Counted from the stretch's first letter, positions 9,339-19,949 are shown. The stretch is 64,000 nt of DNA from Dyella japonica A8 (GCF_000725385.1 NZ_CP008884.1:3100001-3164000); one strand, 5' to 3'. Notes: generated by a model not told the origin, from the letters alone. Translations and numbers: made by a program.

Positions 9339-9776
9339 CGATCCACGCTTGTCATGCAACGCGACAAGTCAATGGAACCTGGAATCGTCATTGCACTATG
9401 CAAGTGTGGTGACCGCCGTACGATTTCAGATGCGGATTAAAAAAGATAGTGTGGTTATACCGACCGCGTCGATGTCCGAATGCCGTCCTCCCCCGGGGGC
9501 GTCGGCGCGGTCGGTCCCTTGTGAAGTAGTCAGAGGGTTGGGGGGGTGTGGCTTACGCCCTACCTGCGTGATGGCCTGCACCTCGGTCCTGCCACGCCTC
9601 CAACCCTCAGGGCGTAGCATGCCAGGTGGGCTGGTGGCGCCAAGTGTTGTCTATGGCGAGCCGAAGCACGGTAGCAACTGGCTACTGCGCGACAGTTTGC
9701 GCGTGGTGCGCCTAGTATTCGAGATAATGCCCCCAATGTCGGACATCGCAGCGCGCGATCTAGTGTGCGCCGATGC
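9339..9776. other. Intergenic, no gene recognised
   Basis: Lies between two convergent genes. It includes a G-rich run near 9540 and no supported open frame, repeat or clear terminator. Confidence 0.4.
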
Positions 9777-10268
9777 CTAGATCAGCGAAACTGTACATTC
9801 GATGCCTTTCCTGGCCATTTTCGCGTACGGGCAGATCCGCTCCGTGTTGCGTACCAATTTTGCTGCCATCGCCCGATCGACGCCAGGGAGGCTGATTCGA
9901 ACCTGGGCGATCAGTGAGAACAGTCCATCCACCGGGTCTCTGCCGAACGTGACGGAGGCGGTGACGTCGGCATCGGGAATGTCCACGTTCGCGCGGGCGG
10001 CCAAAAGGCTCAATGCACCGTGGAAGCATGTGGCGTAGCTGGCCGCGAAGAGCTGTTCGGGATTGGTTCCTTCACCTTGCCCGCCGAGTTCCGCGGGCAG
10101 GCGTAGCTTGACGTCCAGCATTCCGTCATCGGACCGGGCGACGCCGGATGTTCGGGCATGACCGCTTTCACCTCCAGTAACTCGCACGGTGGCGGTATAG
10201 AGCGGCTGAAATTCCGTGCCGTGATACTTGTCGAGCAGGGAAGTGGGTGGGCGCTGCAGTTTGCTCAT
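9777..10268 (-). CDS. ohr: Organic hydroperoxide resistance protein (Ohr/OsmC family)
   Basis: A 163-residue thiol peroxidase that reduces organic hydroperoxides, using lipoylated partners in known Ohr proteins. Two redox cysteines are visible at the expected sites, in NPEQLFAASYATCFHGAL and ERICPYAKMAR. LYTATVRVTGG and the catalytic arginine region DGMLDVKLRLP are also typical. The N-terminus is about 20 residues longer than in classical Ohr. A LysR regulator lies about 750 bases away in the same orientation; no OhrR-type MarR gene is adjacent, although one MarR gene occurs elsewhere in the window. Confidence 0.92.
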   Translation of the reverse strand: MSKLQRPPTSLLDKYHGTEFQPLYTATVRVTGGESGHARTSGVARSDDGMLDVKLRLPAELGGQGEGTNPEQLFAASYATCFHGALSLLAARANVDIPDADVTASVTFGRDPVDGLFSLIAQVRISLPGVDRAMAAKLVRNTERICPYAKMARKGIECTVSLI

Positions 10269-11020
10269 AGTGGGACCCTAGACTTCATGGTTCGGTGCGC
10301 GCGAGCCCTGGTACGGGGCGGGCCCTTTCCAGGCCGAAACGGGTAGACACACAAAGAAATACGAAGAGGCCGAAGTATCCGGCTGGCAACAGGTGTCAAG
10401 CGGCATTCTCAACAAGAGTCACGTTCATGCTTGAGAGTCAACCAAGGATGTCCGCCCCGATGGCGCCGACGCCAGCGGGTCCATGGACCGAGAAGCTCGC
10501 CACGAACACGCTTAAGGCAACCCGAAACCCGGCTCTCCTGTGGCGTAGGGAGTGGGCCTTGCGATGGTCTATCCTTGGTAGCAACAGAAACAACAAGATC
10601 GCCCTGAACATGGCGATTCAGTCCATACTAGGTTTCGTGGAAAGCAGCCAGTAGGTAGCGCGCCGGGCTCACCGTGTTGTATTTGATGCACCAATCTACC
10701 TATTGGGCGAGGATGGGCATCTGGTCCGCTCCAGGTCATCGCAAGGGGGGGGGCAAACGCCCTTAAGGAGGGAGCTTAGCAAGGCGAGTCATGCTCGGGC
10801 AGCAATGGCGCAGTACGGTGCCTTATTCATCGCTTAACAATCGCGCTCGCCTGGGCGATCCTGTCTTCGAGAGCGTGTTCAGACAGTTGTACGATGGGTT
10901 GGTGCATGTCGTCGGCTTGGCGCTGGCGACACCAATGGCACACCTCGCCTAGCTGCTGGCGCAAAAATCGGCCTTGCTGGCCAGCCTTGCATCGTGGATC
11001 ACCTCAGTCAACCTCGCGGG
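10269..11020. other. Intergenic, possibly decayed genes
   Basis: About 750 bases with no supported gene. A short minus-strand frame near 10440-10615 encodes a hydrophobic stretch that looks like a membrane-protein fragment, but I could not assign it. The run of G near 10746 and the broken frames suggest degenerate sequence. Confidence 0.35.
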
Positions 11021-12055
11021 TCATGGCAGAACAACAGCGGTGGTCGCCGGATCAGTGGCCAGGATGGGGTCTAGCGATTGCAGTTCGACGCTGGAGAGAT
11101 CCAGCGCTCGGATGCGAGCAGTCATGAAATCGACGAATGCACGGATCCGCTTGGGCAGTTGCTGACGGCTCAGATAGCACAGGTAATGTCCGCGGTCATC
11201 GGGCGCGATGTGTTCTAGGCAGGTCACCAACTCGCCATTGCGAAGCGCCTCGCTAAGCTGGTAAGCCGGCAGTTGGGCTAATCCCAGGTCGGCAAGCACT
11301 GCCTGTAGGGCAAGCGAAGGGTCATTGACGACGATGTTCCCCTCTGGCGCGAGATGGCGTATCTGGCCGTTTATCTTGAAGTCCCAGTATTGCAGGCGAC
11401 CATTGGCAAGACGTTGATTAATGCATGAGTGGGCTGCTACGTCGTCGATGGATTGCGGCAAACCGTGCTTGCGAGCGTAATTTGGGGATGCGCAGACGTG
11501 CATTTGCATCGGGATTAGCTGCTTGGCGATGATCTGGCTGTCGTCTAGGTAGCCGTCACGGAAGGCAATATCGATGCCGTCGGTCGCGAAGTCGACCATG
11601 CGCTCTTCAAGCAGCAGCTCAAGCGCCACTGCGGGGAAATGTGCATGGAACTCCAGCATCAGTGGTGCAACAACTTTGCGGCCAAATCCATGGGGAGCGC
11701 TGATCTTCAGCAGGCCGCGCGGAGGGCCCTCGCGCAGGTCGCGCATCTTCTCAAGCGCCTGCAGGATGCGATCGACCCCTGGGCGGCAATTCTGGTAGAA
11801 CAGCTCGCCTTCGCGAGTGATGGACGTTGCGCGCGTCGTACGGCAGAACAGGCGTGCCCCGATTTGGCCCTCGAGCTTTTGCACGCTTCGGCTCACCGCA
11901 GAGCGACCTATCCCCAATCTGTCGGCAGCGCGAGAGAAGCTGCCTTCGTTGGCCACGGTGATAAAGGCGACCACGCCGGCATAACTGGCCGACAGGCTGG
12001 ACACAAGAAGGTCCGAGTGGTCAGGTGAGCTTGAGGGTAACGAGATGTTTGACAT
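11021..12055 (-). CDS. LysR-family transcriptional regulator (copy 1)
   Basis: A 344-residue regulator. The N-terminal winged helix reads GVVAFITVANEGSFSRAADR, LGIGRSAVSRSVQKLEGQIG and RLFCRTTRATSITREGELF, followed by a periplasmic-binding-protein-like effector domain from about residue 110. It belongs to the large group of LysR regulators with short effector domains and a C-terminal DDRGHYLCYLSRQQLPKRIR segment. A very similar protein is encoded at 22176-23249. The DoxX gene upstream runs in the same direction. The ribosome binding site at 12055 is weak. Confidence 0.9.
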   Translation of the reverse strand: MSNISLPSSSPDHSDLLVSSLSASYAGVVAFITVANEGSFSRAADRLGIGRSAVSRSVQKLEGQIGARLFCRTTRATSITREGELFYQNCRPGVDRILQALEKMRDLREGPPRGLLKISAPHGFGRKVVAPLMLEFHAHFPAVALELLLEERMVDFATDGIDIAFRDGYLDDSQIIAKQLIPMQMHVCASPNYARKHGLPQSIDDVAAHSCINQRLANGRLQYWDFKINGQIRHLAPEGNIVVNDPSLALQAVLADLGLAQLPAYQLSEALRNGELVTCLEHIAPDDRGHYLCYLSRQQLPKRIRAFVDFMTARIRALDLSSVELQSLDPILATDPATTAVVLP

Positions 12056-12127
12056 GGCTCGCCAGTCTCGTCTGTGTAGTTGACCTAGCCTGCCAGCAAC
12101 GCGCCATCCACGGCATCCCGAGACGGG

Positions 12128-12523
12128 TCAGTCGTCAGCCCCTCGATCAGGGGTGTTCCTTTGGAGGTGGATGACACGGCGGCCGTGGCGCTGGGCATCG
12201 ATCGAGAAGGCACCGGGCCCAATCAGGGCGATCGCCACACAGCCACCGATATGGCCTGCAAGGAGCATTTGCTGGATCGAGTCGCCCTCAGTCAGGGCGA
12301 TGGCAGCCGATATACCGAGAAGCAGGGCGGCCCACCGGGTTGCAAACCCAATCACAAGGGACAAGGCGACCAATCCTGTGGCCAGATAAGGAAAGACGGT
12401 GCCAACAAGGCCTGCAGGCACCGTCCTGGCGATGCCAAAAGCGACAAGGGCGTAACCCATGCGAAGGAACAGCAGGGCCAGCCCGGCGGCGCCATCAGGG
12501 TAGCGGCATACGTAGTTGCTCAT
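12128..12523 (-). CDS. DoxX family membrane protein
   Basis: A 131-residue protein with four hydrophobic segments: LALLFLRMGYALVAFGIA, FPYLATGLVALSLVIGFAT, WAALLLGISAAIAL and GGCVAIALIGPGAFSIDA. The arrangement with G-(F/A)-x-T-R after the second helix and a final GPG.(F/Y)S.DA fits DoxX/DoxD-like proteins. Members are linked to thiol and oxidative stress. It is divergent from the large sensor kinase and precedes a LysR gene. Confidence 0.75.
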   Translation of the reverse strand: MSNYVCRYPDGAAGLALLFLRMGYALVAFGIARTVPAGLVGTVFPYLATGLVALSLVIGFATRWAALLLGISAAIALTEGDSIQQMLLAGHIGGCVAIALIGPGAFSIDAQRHGRRVIHLQRNTPDRGADD

Positions 12524-12653
12524 TTGGCTACGATATCGCCATATCGCCCTGCCGCGAGGCCCTATTGAGGGGGCTCGCAGCCCCCCGATCGGGGATAAGA
12601 TATAGGTCGATGCAGGGTCAAGCTGGCTTGTCGGGTAGAGCCGGAGGGGTTTG

Positions 12654-15600
12654 ATGGCGACGATGTGGCTACTCAGGATCCTTTTGCCTGCATTCCTGAC
12701 AACGCTGCCTTTGGTGTCGTTTGCGGGCGCACCTCGCTCCTTCGCGCGCTACTCGCACCAGCACTGGACCGAAGGAGGTGGGGCGCCGGCGCCAGTGGGG
12801 GCGATGGCGCAAGGGCCTGATGGCTTTCTTTGGCTTGCGACGGGCGAGGGGTTGTTCCGATTCGATGGGACTCGATTCGAACGGATCGAGGTGGAAGGCA
12901 GCGGCCAGAAAAATGACCTGCCAGGCGCGCTGTTGGTGACGAAGAGCGGCGATGTCTGGATTAGCCTGGAGACGTCGCATCGCTTCGCGGTCTATCGCCA
13001 GGGCGCGCTCCGCGTTCTAGATGGACCGCCTGCCTCAAGCCGGATCGTCGAGATGGTGGAGGGCGCACATGGTGAAATATGGGCGCTAACGGCGAACTTC
13101 AGTGCGGAGGCGCTTCGCTTTCGCGACGGACAATGGAAAACGTTCAATGCGGCCGACGGTCTTCCGTCGGACAGCTCCTCGAATATGCTCGTGGCAGCCG
13201 ATGGTGCGGTCTGGATCGCCTGTAGCGATGGGATTGCGCGTCTGGCGCCCGGCGCCGAGCGGTTCGCTATCTATCGCAAGGCGCCCTATGGCGTACTCTC
13301 CCAGGACCGGGAGGGTCGGATATGGCTTTCGGAGAGCCACGGAAGCTATCCAATTACCGGGTTGGGCGGGCGCGGTACGCCTGTGTCGCTGCGCACTCCG
13401 TATCGTACTGGTGGAGCACTTAGTCCGGGAACGCCTCTGTTCGATCGTGAAGGAAACCTCTGGATAGGGACGCGCTACGGCGGTGTGCAGCGTCTTTCGA
13501 CGCCGGCCGCCACTCTCGAAAGTGGTGGTGGCGGAGCAGCCGAATCGTTCACGAGCCGCGGCGGCCTGTCTTCAGATGTCACGAACCAGTTACTTGAGGA
13601 TCGGGAAGGAAACATCTGGGTCAGCACCGATAGAGGCCTCGACAAGTTCCGGTCCGCCACGCTGAATGCAGACCCTGAGTTGGAGCTTCCTGCGATCTTT
13701 GGCGACAAGCTACTGGACGCCTCGGATGGAAGCGTCTATATCGGGGAGGCGCACACGATCTTTCGCGTCAGGCCCGGCGGCACGCCGGAGCCGATCCTGC
13801 GCAATGTGATCGAGCCCCAGAGCATGTGCGAGGCGCCGGACGGCGCGATCTGGATTGGCTTTGCGACCCGGATCGTTGTATGGGCTAATGGCGGCATACG
13901 CCAAATGATCGAACGTCCCGATCAGGCCGCCAGCCACAAAGTGATCTACGATTGTGCCTTTGATGCGGCCGGTGATTTCTGGATGTCCGCTTCCGGCGGT
14001 GGCTTGCGCCGCTACAGGGACGGTCAATGGGAAACGATCCTGGCCCCTGGTGATCGATCTGACTTCTATCCGACCACCATGATCGCAGCCCCATCGGGTG
14101 GCGTGATTGTACAAACGGGAGACAGGCTCGTCTGGATCGACAGTGCCGGACGGCGATCGTCCACATACCTGGATTTCGGTGGAAGCGAACTTGCGGTGCT
14201 GACGCTCTATGCGGCCGGAGAGGATGTTTACGCAGCCGGCGCGTTCGGCCTGTCGCGCATCCGCGGGGCGCAGGTCGAGACGATTCGGGCCGATCCAGTA
14301 TCACCGGGCAGCCGCATTAACGGCATCGTGCAGACGCCGGAAGGCGATGCCTGGCTGGCATACCCAAGGTCACTGGTGCGGCTTCGATCCGGCGACATCG
14401 AGCACGCGTTCCGCGACGGTACCTTTCCGACGCCAACGCTGACGCTTGGTTTCAGTGAGGGGTTGAGGAGCCGGCCTCATTCGCATTCGCAACGGTCCAT
14501 GGTGCGTGGTGGCGACGGCCGATTGTGGATCGCGACCGAGACCGGGACCCTTTGGATGGACCCCTCACATATTGTCCGCAACACGCTGCCTCCCGGCATT
14601 GCGATCAAGTCGATCACCGCCGACAGCCGTGCGCATCGGGACCCGAAGACTCTGAAGCTGGGGGCCGATACGGCCAACATCGAAATCGATTTTTCCGTCC
14701 TGAGCTTCGCCGACCCCGGCCGTGTTCGCGCCAAGTACATGCTCGAGGGGTTCGATCGTGACTGGGTCGATCCAGGCACCCGGCGGCAGGCGTTCTACAC
14801 GAACCTGCCGCCGGGAAAGTACAGGTTCCGCGTCATCGGCGCCAACAACGACGGAATCTGGAACCGATCTGGCGCGATACTCGATTTCGAGATTCCGCCG
14901 ACCTTCTTCCAGTCGACGTGGTTCCCAGTACTCTGCGCGGTGCTTGTCCTCTTTTTGTTTTGGGTGACATATCAGGTGCGGGTAACACAGATCACGCGCC
15001 ATATCCATGGTCGCCTGGATGAACGGGCCAAGGAACGCGAGCGCATCGCGCGCGAGCTACATGACACGTTGCTGCAGGGCGTACAGGGACTGATGCTGCG
15101 TTTCCAGGCGGTCGCCGAGCGGACGACGCATGACGAGAAGTGGCGTGAGCAGTTCGAGGCCGCACTGGCGACGGCCGACGACGTCGTGATCGAGGCCAGG
15201 AATCGCGTACGCGACCTGCGTGGAGTCGAAGGCACTAATGATCTTTGCGCAATCATCGAACACCTCGCGGCCGATGTGCCATTCGATCCGCCGATACCGG
15301 TACGCATCGTTGTGGAGGGCAGGCCACAGCTCCTGCATCCATCCGTCGCGGAAGAGATAAAAAGGATTGTGCGCGAGGCGCTCTTCAATATTGCCCATCA
15401 TGCGCAGGCGTCGTTCGCCGAGGTCGCAATCGGTTTCGAATCGAGGCACCTTGCGATACGCGTGCGTGATGACGGTATCGGCATCCCTGGGGACGTATTG
15501 GTGCTCGGACACAAGGACGGCCATTTTGGCATGCTCGGCATGCGCGAACGCGCCGAGAAGATCGGCGCCAACATCATGATCAGCAGTAGCCCTGGCGCAG

Positions 15601-15710
15601 GCGCGGATATCACGCTCACCATGCCGGCTAAGCTGGCGTTCGCGAAGCGTAGACCGCCCCGTCGGTCTTGGCTGTCGCATTTCATGTGCAGGAGTTCGAT
15701 CGATGAATGA
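12654..15710 (+). CDS. Beta-propeller/Y_Y_Y-domain sensor histidine kinase (NarX-type HisKA_3)
   Basis: A 1018-residue membrane-bound sensor. A signal peptide of about 25 residues is followed by a periplasmic seven-bladed-propeller region with repeated G-x-(I/L/V)W units (GDVWIS, GEIWAL, GAVWIA, GRIWLS, GNLWIG, GNIWVS, GAIWIG, GRLWIA). Next is a Y_Y_Y domain near residues 690-755 (YMLEGFDRDW, LPPGKYRFRV) and one transmembrane helix near 765-785. The kinase has its H-box ERIARELHDTLLQGVQGL with the histidine near 802, and an HATPase domain ending HFGMLGMRERAEKIGA. The ATG at 12654 follows GGAGGGG. The stop overlaps the start of the response regulator by 8 bases, so the pair is coupled. Domain order matches sensors of carbohydrate or stress signals; the ligand is unknown. 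Confidence 0.93.
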   Translation: MATMWLLRILLPAFLTTLPLVSFAGAPRSFARYSHQHWTEGGGAPAPVGAMAQGPDGFLWLATGEGLFRFDGTRFERIEVEGSGQKNDLPGALLVTKSGDVWISLETSHRFAVYRQGALRVLDGPPASSRIVEMVEGAHGEIWALTANFSAEALRFRDGQWKTFNAADGLPSDSSSNMLVAADGAVWIACSDGIARLAPGAERFAIYRKAPYGVLSQDREGRIWLSESHGSYPITGLGGRGTPVSLRTPYRTGGALSPGTPLFDREGNLWIGTRYGGVQRLSTPAATLESGGGGAAESFTSRGGLSSDVTNQLLEDREGNIWVSTDRGLDKFRSATLNADPELELPAIFGDKLLDASDGSVYIGEAHTIFRVRPGGTPEPILRNVIEPQSMCEAPDGAIWIGFATRIVVWANGGIRQMIERPDQAASHKVIYDCAFDAAGDFWMSASGGGLRRYRDGQWETILAPGDRSDFYPTTMIAAPSGGVIVQTGDRLVWIDSAGRRSSTYLDFGGSELAVLTLYAAGEDVYAAGAFGLSRIRGAQVETIRADPVSPGSRINGIVQTPEGDAWLAYPRSLVRLRSGDIEHAFRDGTFPTPTLTLGFSEGLRSRPHSHSQRSMVRGGDGRLWIATETGTLWMDPSHIVRNTLPPGIAIKSITADSRAHRDPKTLKLGADTANIEIDFSVLSFADPGRVRAKYMLEGFDRDWVDPGTRRQAFYTNLPPGKYRFRVIGANNDGIWNRSGAILDFEIPPTFFQSTWFPVLCAVLVLFLFWVTYQVRVTQITRHIHGRLDERAKERERIARELHDTLLQGVQGLMLRFQAVAERTTHDEKWREQFEAALATADDVVIEARNRVRDLRGVEGTNDLCAIIEHLAADVPFDPPIPVRIVVEGRPQLLHPSVAEEIKRIVREALFNIAHHAQASFAEVAIGFESRHLAIRVRDDGIGIPGDVLVLGHKDGHFGMLGMRERAEKIGANIMISSSPGAGADITLTMPAKLAFAKRRPPRRSWLSHFMCRSSIDE

Positions 15711-16329
15711 CCGGAAGATCCGAGTTCTCGTTGTCGATGATCACGCGGTCTTGCGTGATGGTGTTGCCGCTGCCTTGGGAAACCATGAGGACATGATTAT
15801 GGTCGGCGAGGCGCGTAACGGAAAAGAGGCGATCGAGTGTTTTCAGGCGTTGCGTCCGGACGTAACGCTCATGGATCTACAGATGCCGGTGATGAATGGC
15901 GTTGAGGCGATAGCAGCGATTCGTCGCGATGATCCGGATGCCCGGATCATCGTGCTCACCACTTACACAGGTGATGTGCAGGCAGTGCGCGCACTGAAGG
16001 CAGGCGCCGTCGGATATCTGCTCAAGAGCGGCCTGCGGACCGAGTTGATCGATGCCATTCGTAACGTCCATCGCGGCCAACGCCATGTGCATCGTGATGT
16101 CGCCAACGAAATCGCGATGCATGTGGTCGATGAGGCGCTCACCGAACGTGAAGTCGCGATTCTCCAGCTCGTGGCATCTGGCCAGGCGAACAAGCAGGTG
16201 GCCTCGATGCTTGGCCTGTCCGAAGAGACGGTCAAGGGACATCTGAAGAACATATTTTCCAAGCTGGACGTCACGGATCGTACGCATGCGGTTACGGTGG
16301 CGGCGCGACGAGGCATCATTGAGCTTTGA
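15703..16329 (+). CDS. NarL/FixJ-family response regulator
   Basis: A 208-residue regulator. The receiver domain has the acidic pair in VLVVDDHAVLRDG, phospho-acceptor D58 in VTLMDLQMPVMNG and the lysine in GYLLKSG. The C-terminal LuxR-type helix-turn-helix reads LTEREVAILQLVASGQANKQ and ASMLGLSEETVKGHLKNIF. It overlaps the sensor gene and is surely its partner. Confidence 0.95.
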   Translation: MNDRKIRVLVVDDHAVLRDGVAAALGNHEDMIMVGEARNGKEAIECFQALRPDVTLMDLQMPVMNGVEAIAAIRRDDPDARIIVLTTYTGDVQAVRALKAGAVGYLLKSGLRTELIDAIRNVHRGQRHVHRDVANEIAMHVVDEALTEREVAILQLVASGQANKQVASMLGLSEETVKGHLKNIFSKLDVTDRTHAVTVAARRGIIEL

Positions 16330-16754
16330 GCTCTTGCCCCTGGTGGGCGCCTGCAGATCGGGTGCTAGAGCCCCGGCGAGCCCGGCAGTCGCCCCCACGC
16401 CCACAGAGGCCAACGTGCAACCGATCCCCGCTCGCCAAAGTTAAGGCTTGGGATGCCGGGATAGGGCAGTCAGGCTGTGTTATCGAGGGCGCATGGTCCT
16501 GGTATGACTGGATCGGAATGCCCGCCGATCAATGCACGATCAAGCAAGTCGCGCCGGCCACCGGCCACAGGTTGGTGCTCTTGCCAATCGCAATTGTTTC
16601 CCGTGGCGCACCATGATGAGCCCATTTGCATATCTACCGGACGATGGTCTGGCTCAGTAAGTTGCTTGTCAGAGAAAGCGAATGGTCCGGCGAATTGGCA
16701 TCCGTGCCATGGATATCGTCGGCAGGCAAACGACGTTGCAAACAGGAGTCAGAC
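16330..16754. other. Intergenic, no gene recognised
   Basis: Lies between the response regulator and the hydrolase gene. Only short frames occur. The 5' part of the open frame before 16755 lacks a ribosome binding site and is not conserved in the paralogue at 40463, so it is treated as non-coding. Confidence 0.4.
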
Positions 16755-17654
16755 ATGTGCATGTGCCACGAATCACACCATCCTGACCACGAGTTGGTCC
16801 CGTCACGATACGCGACGCGCATCGGCGAGATCGACGTACTGGTGATTAGTGATGGGGCGATACCGATACCAGCCAATATCCTGGGCACCAACGTCGATGC
16901 GGCCGTCCGGGACGCCGCACTGCGTAACAGATTTCTACCGGACGTGATCGATTGGGGGCTGAACGTTATCGTGGTCCGTAGCGGAGGCTGCACCATTCTC
17001 GTCGATGCCGGCGTAGGATCGGAGATGCCGGACGCCACACGGGCCGGGCGGTTAGCCCAGCGATTGGAGGGCGCTGGTATCGATCCCGAATCGGTGACGG
17101 ACGTGGTGGCTACCCACATTCACATGGACCACATTGGCGGGCTGCTCGATCAGCGATTGAGGAGTCGCATGCGTCCAGATTTGCGAATTCATGTGTCGCA
17201 CACCGATGTCGAATTCTTTGAATCGCCTGATTTTTCCCACAATACGTTTGGCGGGATTCAAGACATCATCCGGACAAGCGCGCGGAAGTTTCTTGACGCG
17301 TACCGCAGCGAGCTGCGGCCATTCGACAAGGAGTACGAGGTGGCGCCGGGGGTCATCGTCACCCGGACCGGTGGCCACACCCCCGGGCACAGCGTCGTTC
17401 GTGTGGCATCCGGAGGCGAGCGGCTAACGTTTGCTGGCGACGCCCTGGTCCCGGTCGGGGTCGAGTGTCCCGAATGGCAGAATGCCTTCGATCACGAGCC
17501 CGAGGAGGCGACTCGCGTCCGCGTTCGCCTTCTGAAGGAGGCTGCAGCGACCGGTGAATTGTTCATGGCCAGTCACCTGTCGTTCCCGACCCTCGGTCGT
17601 GTCGCGGTCGACGGCAAAGCCTTTCGCTACGTGCCCGCCAACTGGGCATACTGA
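16755..17654 (+). CDS. Metallo-beta-lactamase-fold hydrolase (copy 1)
   Basis: A 299-residue enzyme; the ATG at 16755 follows AGGAG at seven bases. The metal motif THIHMDHIGG (HxHxDH), GGHTPGHS and FAGDALVP give the usual di-zinc ligand set. The fold and size are those of the quorum-quenching lactonase and hydroxyacylglutathione-hydrolase-like families. It is strongly similar along its length to the protein at 40463-41380, with the shared start ELVPSRYA.RIGEI, and a decayed third copy lies at 29568-30136. Substrate unknown. Confidence 0.9.
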   Translation: MCMCHESHHPDHELVPSRYATRIGEIDVLVISDGAIPIPANILGTNVDAAVRDAALRNRFLPDVIDWGLNVIVVRSGGCTILVDAGVGSEMPDATRAGRLAQRLEGAGIDPESVTDVVATHIHMDHIGGLLDQRLRSRMRPDLRIHVSHTDVEFFESPDFSHNTFGGIQDIIRTSARKFLDAYRSELRPFDKEYEVAPGVIVTRTGGHTPGHSVVRVASGGERLTFAGDALVPVGVECPEWQNAFDHEPEEATRVRVRLLKEAAATGELFMASHLSFPTLGRVAVDGKAFRYVPANWAY

Positions 17655-18251
17655 ACACTTGCTGCCTTAGGGCGCCCTTGGCGCGATGAATTGTGGCTCG
17701 AGGCGCCCGGCCTTTACGGTGATTGAGTGGCAAGCCCTTTTTGCTCTAGGGCATCGATGGGTGGTGCGTCGCCTTTCTGACGACTGGCTGTGGTCAGGCG
17801 ATAGATATCGGGCGTGATGCAAGACTGCATTGGTGTCCGCCCAGGGGCGTACGTGGAACTGCACTAACGGCCGCCAGGTGAGCCTGAGTGAAAAGAGCAA
17901 TGGTCAACGACACGACGTCTAATGAGACAAGCAATAGCCGTCGCGCGGCGCAAGCAAGCCTTGGTCAAAGTTCTCTGATGGTTTTCTGCTCGAGTGAGCT
18001 TATCCACTAGGAGGCCGTCCTCCGGTCAGCGGGCGGTGCAGCCAATGTGCCAATCATGCGCCGCTGGGTTCGCGTGGACTCGGAAGCAGGCGCATCCCGA
18101 ATAGGGCTGGCATCACCTGGCATCAAGGGGGCACGGCGCCTCGTCAGTTGCCTTCAACATCAAGCAGGCTGGTGGATGGATCTCACTTCAACCCCTCGAT
18201 GTTTGTCCGCTGGGGCGGTGCTGGCGCACAGCCTTCAAAAGTGGCGGTGTC
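17655..18251. other. Intergenic, no gene recognised
   Basis: About 600 bases between two plus-strand genes. Several short frames on both strands lack ribosome binding sites and recognisable products. Confidence 0.4.
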
Positions 18252-19343
18252 GTGATTCGAAATGAACAAAGGATCAACAGCAGCCAACCGATGCGCAAAG
18301 AACTATGGATCGACGCCGCTGAGGCGGTTGCCTCTGTGCTGTTGGCAACAGTGGCGGCGCAATGGGCGGGTGTGGCGCACGTCGGTTGGGCCGCTTTTAG
18401 TGCATTCATGGTGATTCGACCGAACTTCGCAGTCAGCCTCCAGCGTGCCAGGCTTCGCATCCTTGGTACGCTCGCAGGTGCATTTGCCGGTGCGCTGATG
18501 GCCGTCCATTTCGCGGGGCCTGGATTCGTGGCCGGCCTTCTACTGGGAACACTGGTGTTCGTCACGATGTACCTGACGCTTCTTTGGCGCCACCCATATG
18601 CGTGGCTGTTTACTGGCCTGACCTTTCTGATGGTGTTTGTGGAGGGGCTGTCGGTACATAAAGTTACACCGGCCACATTTGCCATCTCGCGCATAGAGGA
18701 AGTTTTGATCGGCACGCTGGCCAGTCTGTTGATAGGTTACGTTGCATCAAGAACTTGGAGGTCGGCCAGCCCCTGCGGCTCACCCTGTCTAAATACCCCG
18801 GGTTTGAGTTGGCACGCGCGTGGCGCCTGGCACTCAGTGGAGACGGGCTTCACCGTCTTTTGGCTCGCCATACTCCCCTATTGGATCTCTGGTCCGCTGC
18901 TTATCCAGGCAGGAGTCACAGTGATCGCGGCGATGTCGGTGCCATTGCCCGCTCTCGACGACGGACGCTTGGTCGTGTTCATCCGGCTCTTGCATCGAGT
19001 TCTTGGTTGCGCCATGGGTGCTTTATTGGCAGCAGGGATTTTACTTGTGAGCCAACACAACCCGGCATGGATCACCCTGGGGCTCTGTTTCGGTGTGGCG
19101 ATAGGACGGTATGTCGAGAACGGCCCGCACACATTTGGATATGTGGGTGTCCAGTTTGCTCTGGCCTTTTTGGTCGTCCTGGTGCCCGATCGTTATGCGC
19201 TAGCCGACACCGTTCCCGCCGAACATCGGTTTCTAGGCATCCTTCTTGGCTTCGGACTGCTTGCCTTGACGGAGGTGCTGTTTGGGGGTGCCAGAATGGC
19301 GCTCGGCGCGATCAATCGTAGGCGATCACTAGCGCGACACTAG
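18252..19343 (+). CDS. FUSC-like inner-membrane protein
   Basis: A 363-residue membrane protein with two blocks of hydrophobic helices, about residues 30-160 and 205-345, and a shorter hydrophilic middle. The first block, with WAAFSAFMVIRPNF and RLRILGTLAGAFAGALMAV, resembles the FUSC/aromatic-acid exporter (AaeB-like) fold, where an R-x-x-G-T-x-x-G motif is typical. It is about half the length of full AaeB proteins. The middle part SASPCGSPCLNTPGLSWHA looks unlike the family, and a nearby frame continues there, so an internal frameshift is possible. The start is uncertain: GTG at 18252 or ATG at 18291. Confidence 0.65.
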   Translation: MIRNEQRINSSQPMRKELWIDAAEAVASVLLATVAAQWAGVAHVGWAAFSAFMVIRPNFAVSLQRARLRILGTLAGAFAGALMAVHFAGPGFVAGLLLGTLVFVTMYLTLLWRHPYAWLFTGLTFLMVFVEGLSVHKVTPATFAISRIEEVLIGTLASLLIGYVASRTWRSASPCGSPCLNTPGLSWHARGAWHSVETGFTVFWLAILPYWISGPLLIQAGVTVIAAMSVPLPALDDGRLVVFIRLLHRVLGCAMGALLAAGILLVSQHNPAWITLGLCFGVAIGRYVENGPHTFGYVGVQFALAFLVVLVPDRYALADTVPAEHRFLGILLGFGLLALTEVLFGGARMALGAINRRRSLARH

Positions 19344-19949
19344 CGACAGCGACGGCTCGTTGCGTGGCGCGAGAAGAGGTTATCCCTCTTGCGGACAGAA
19401 ACTGTGGCCGGCTTTTGCGGTGCGTTTGTGATCAATCCTGCCGACGAGGGCAGCATGACAGTGGAGCAGTGTATCTCCGCTAATGTCAGGCGCTCAATCA
19501 GAAAGAAGCTGCCACAGCGAGAAAAGTTGCTCGCCATAGGGACGATATCGCTCCAAAAGCCCGTGCATTGGTCGCCTAGGGTTGGGGTGAGAAAGGCCCG
19601 CCCCCAGCCATTGGACGTCCAAAAACATGGCAATTGCCGGAGACCTGGAAACCGCCGGAGTCTCCCACATCCTTTTTGCCAACGGGGCACCGCTCGGCGG
19701 CGTGAAGAGATAGACCGGGCGCTGTGATTGGCCGCAGTGCAATTTCACGACACCAACGTGTCCTGCGCGCCTCCTGGCGGCGGCTCTATGGCAGAAGTTC
19801 GATGACTGGATTATCCCGATTCATGCATAATTTACCCGGCATTATGAGGTATTGGGTCTGCACCACCGCGAGTAATTCGCCGCCTTCACTGTACGCTAAC
19901 AAATAGGTTCATCACGCCGGCGGGCCAAGGTAGGGAGTGTCTGATCGCT
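19344..19949. other. Intergenic, no gene recognised
   Basis: About 600 bases upstream of the first ECF41 sigma gene. No TGTCACA-N16-CGTC site is visible here, so this sigma gene is probably transcribed from another promoter. Confidence 0.4.

Noticed and set aside
12569..12585. GGGGGCT-CGC-AGCCCCC hairpin
   Set aside because: No T-run and placed between divergent genes; too short to call an operator.
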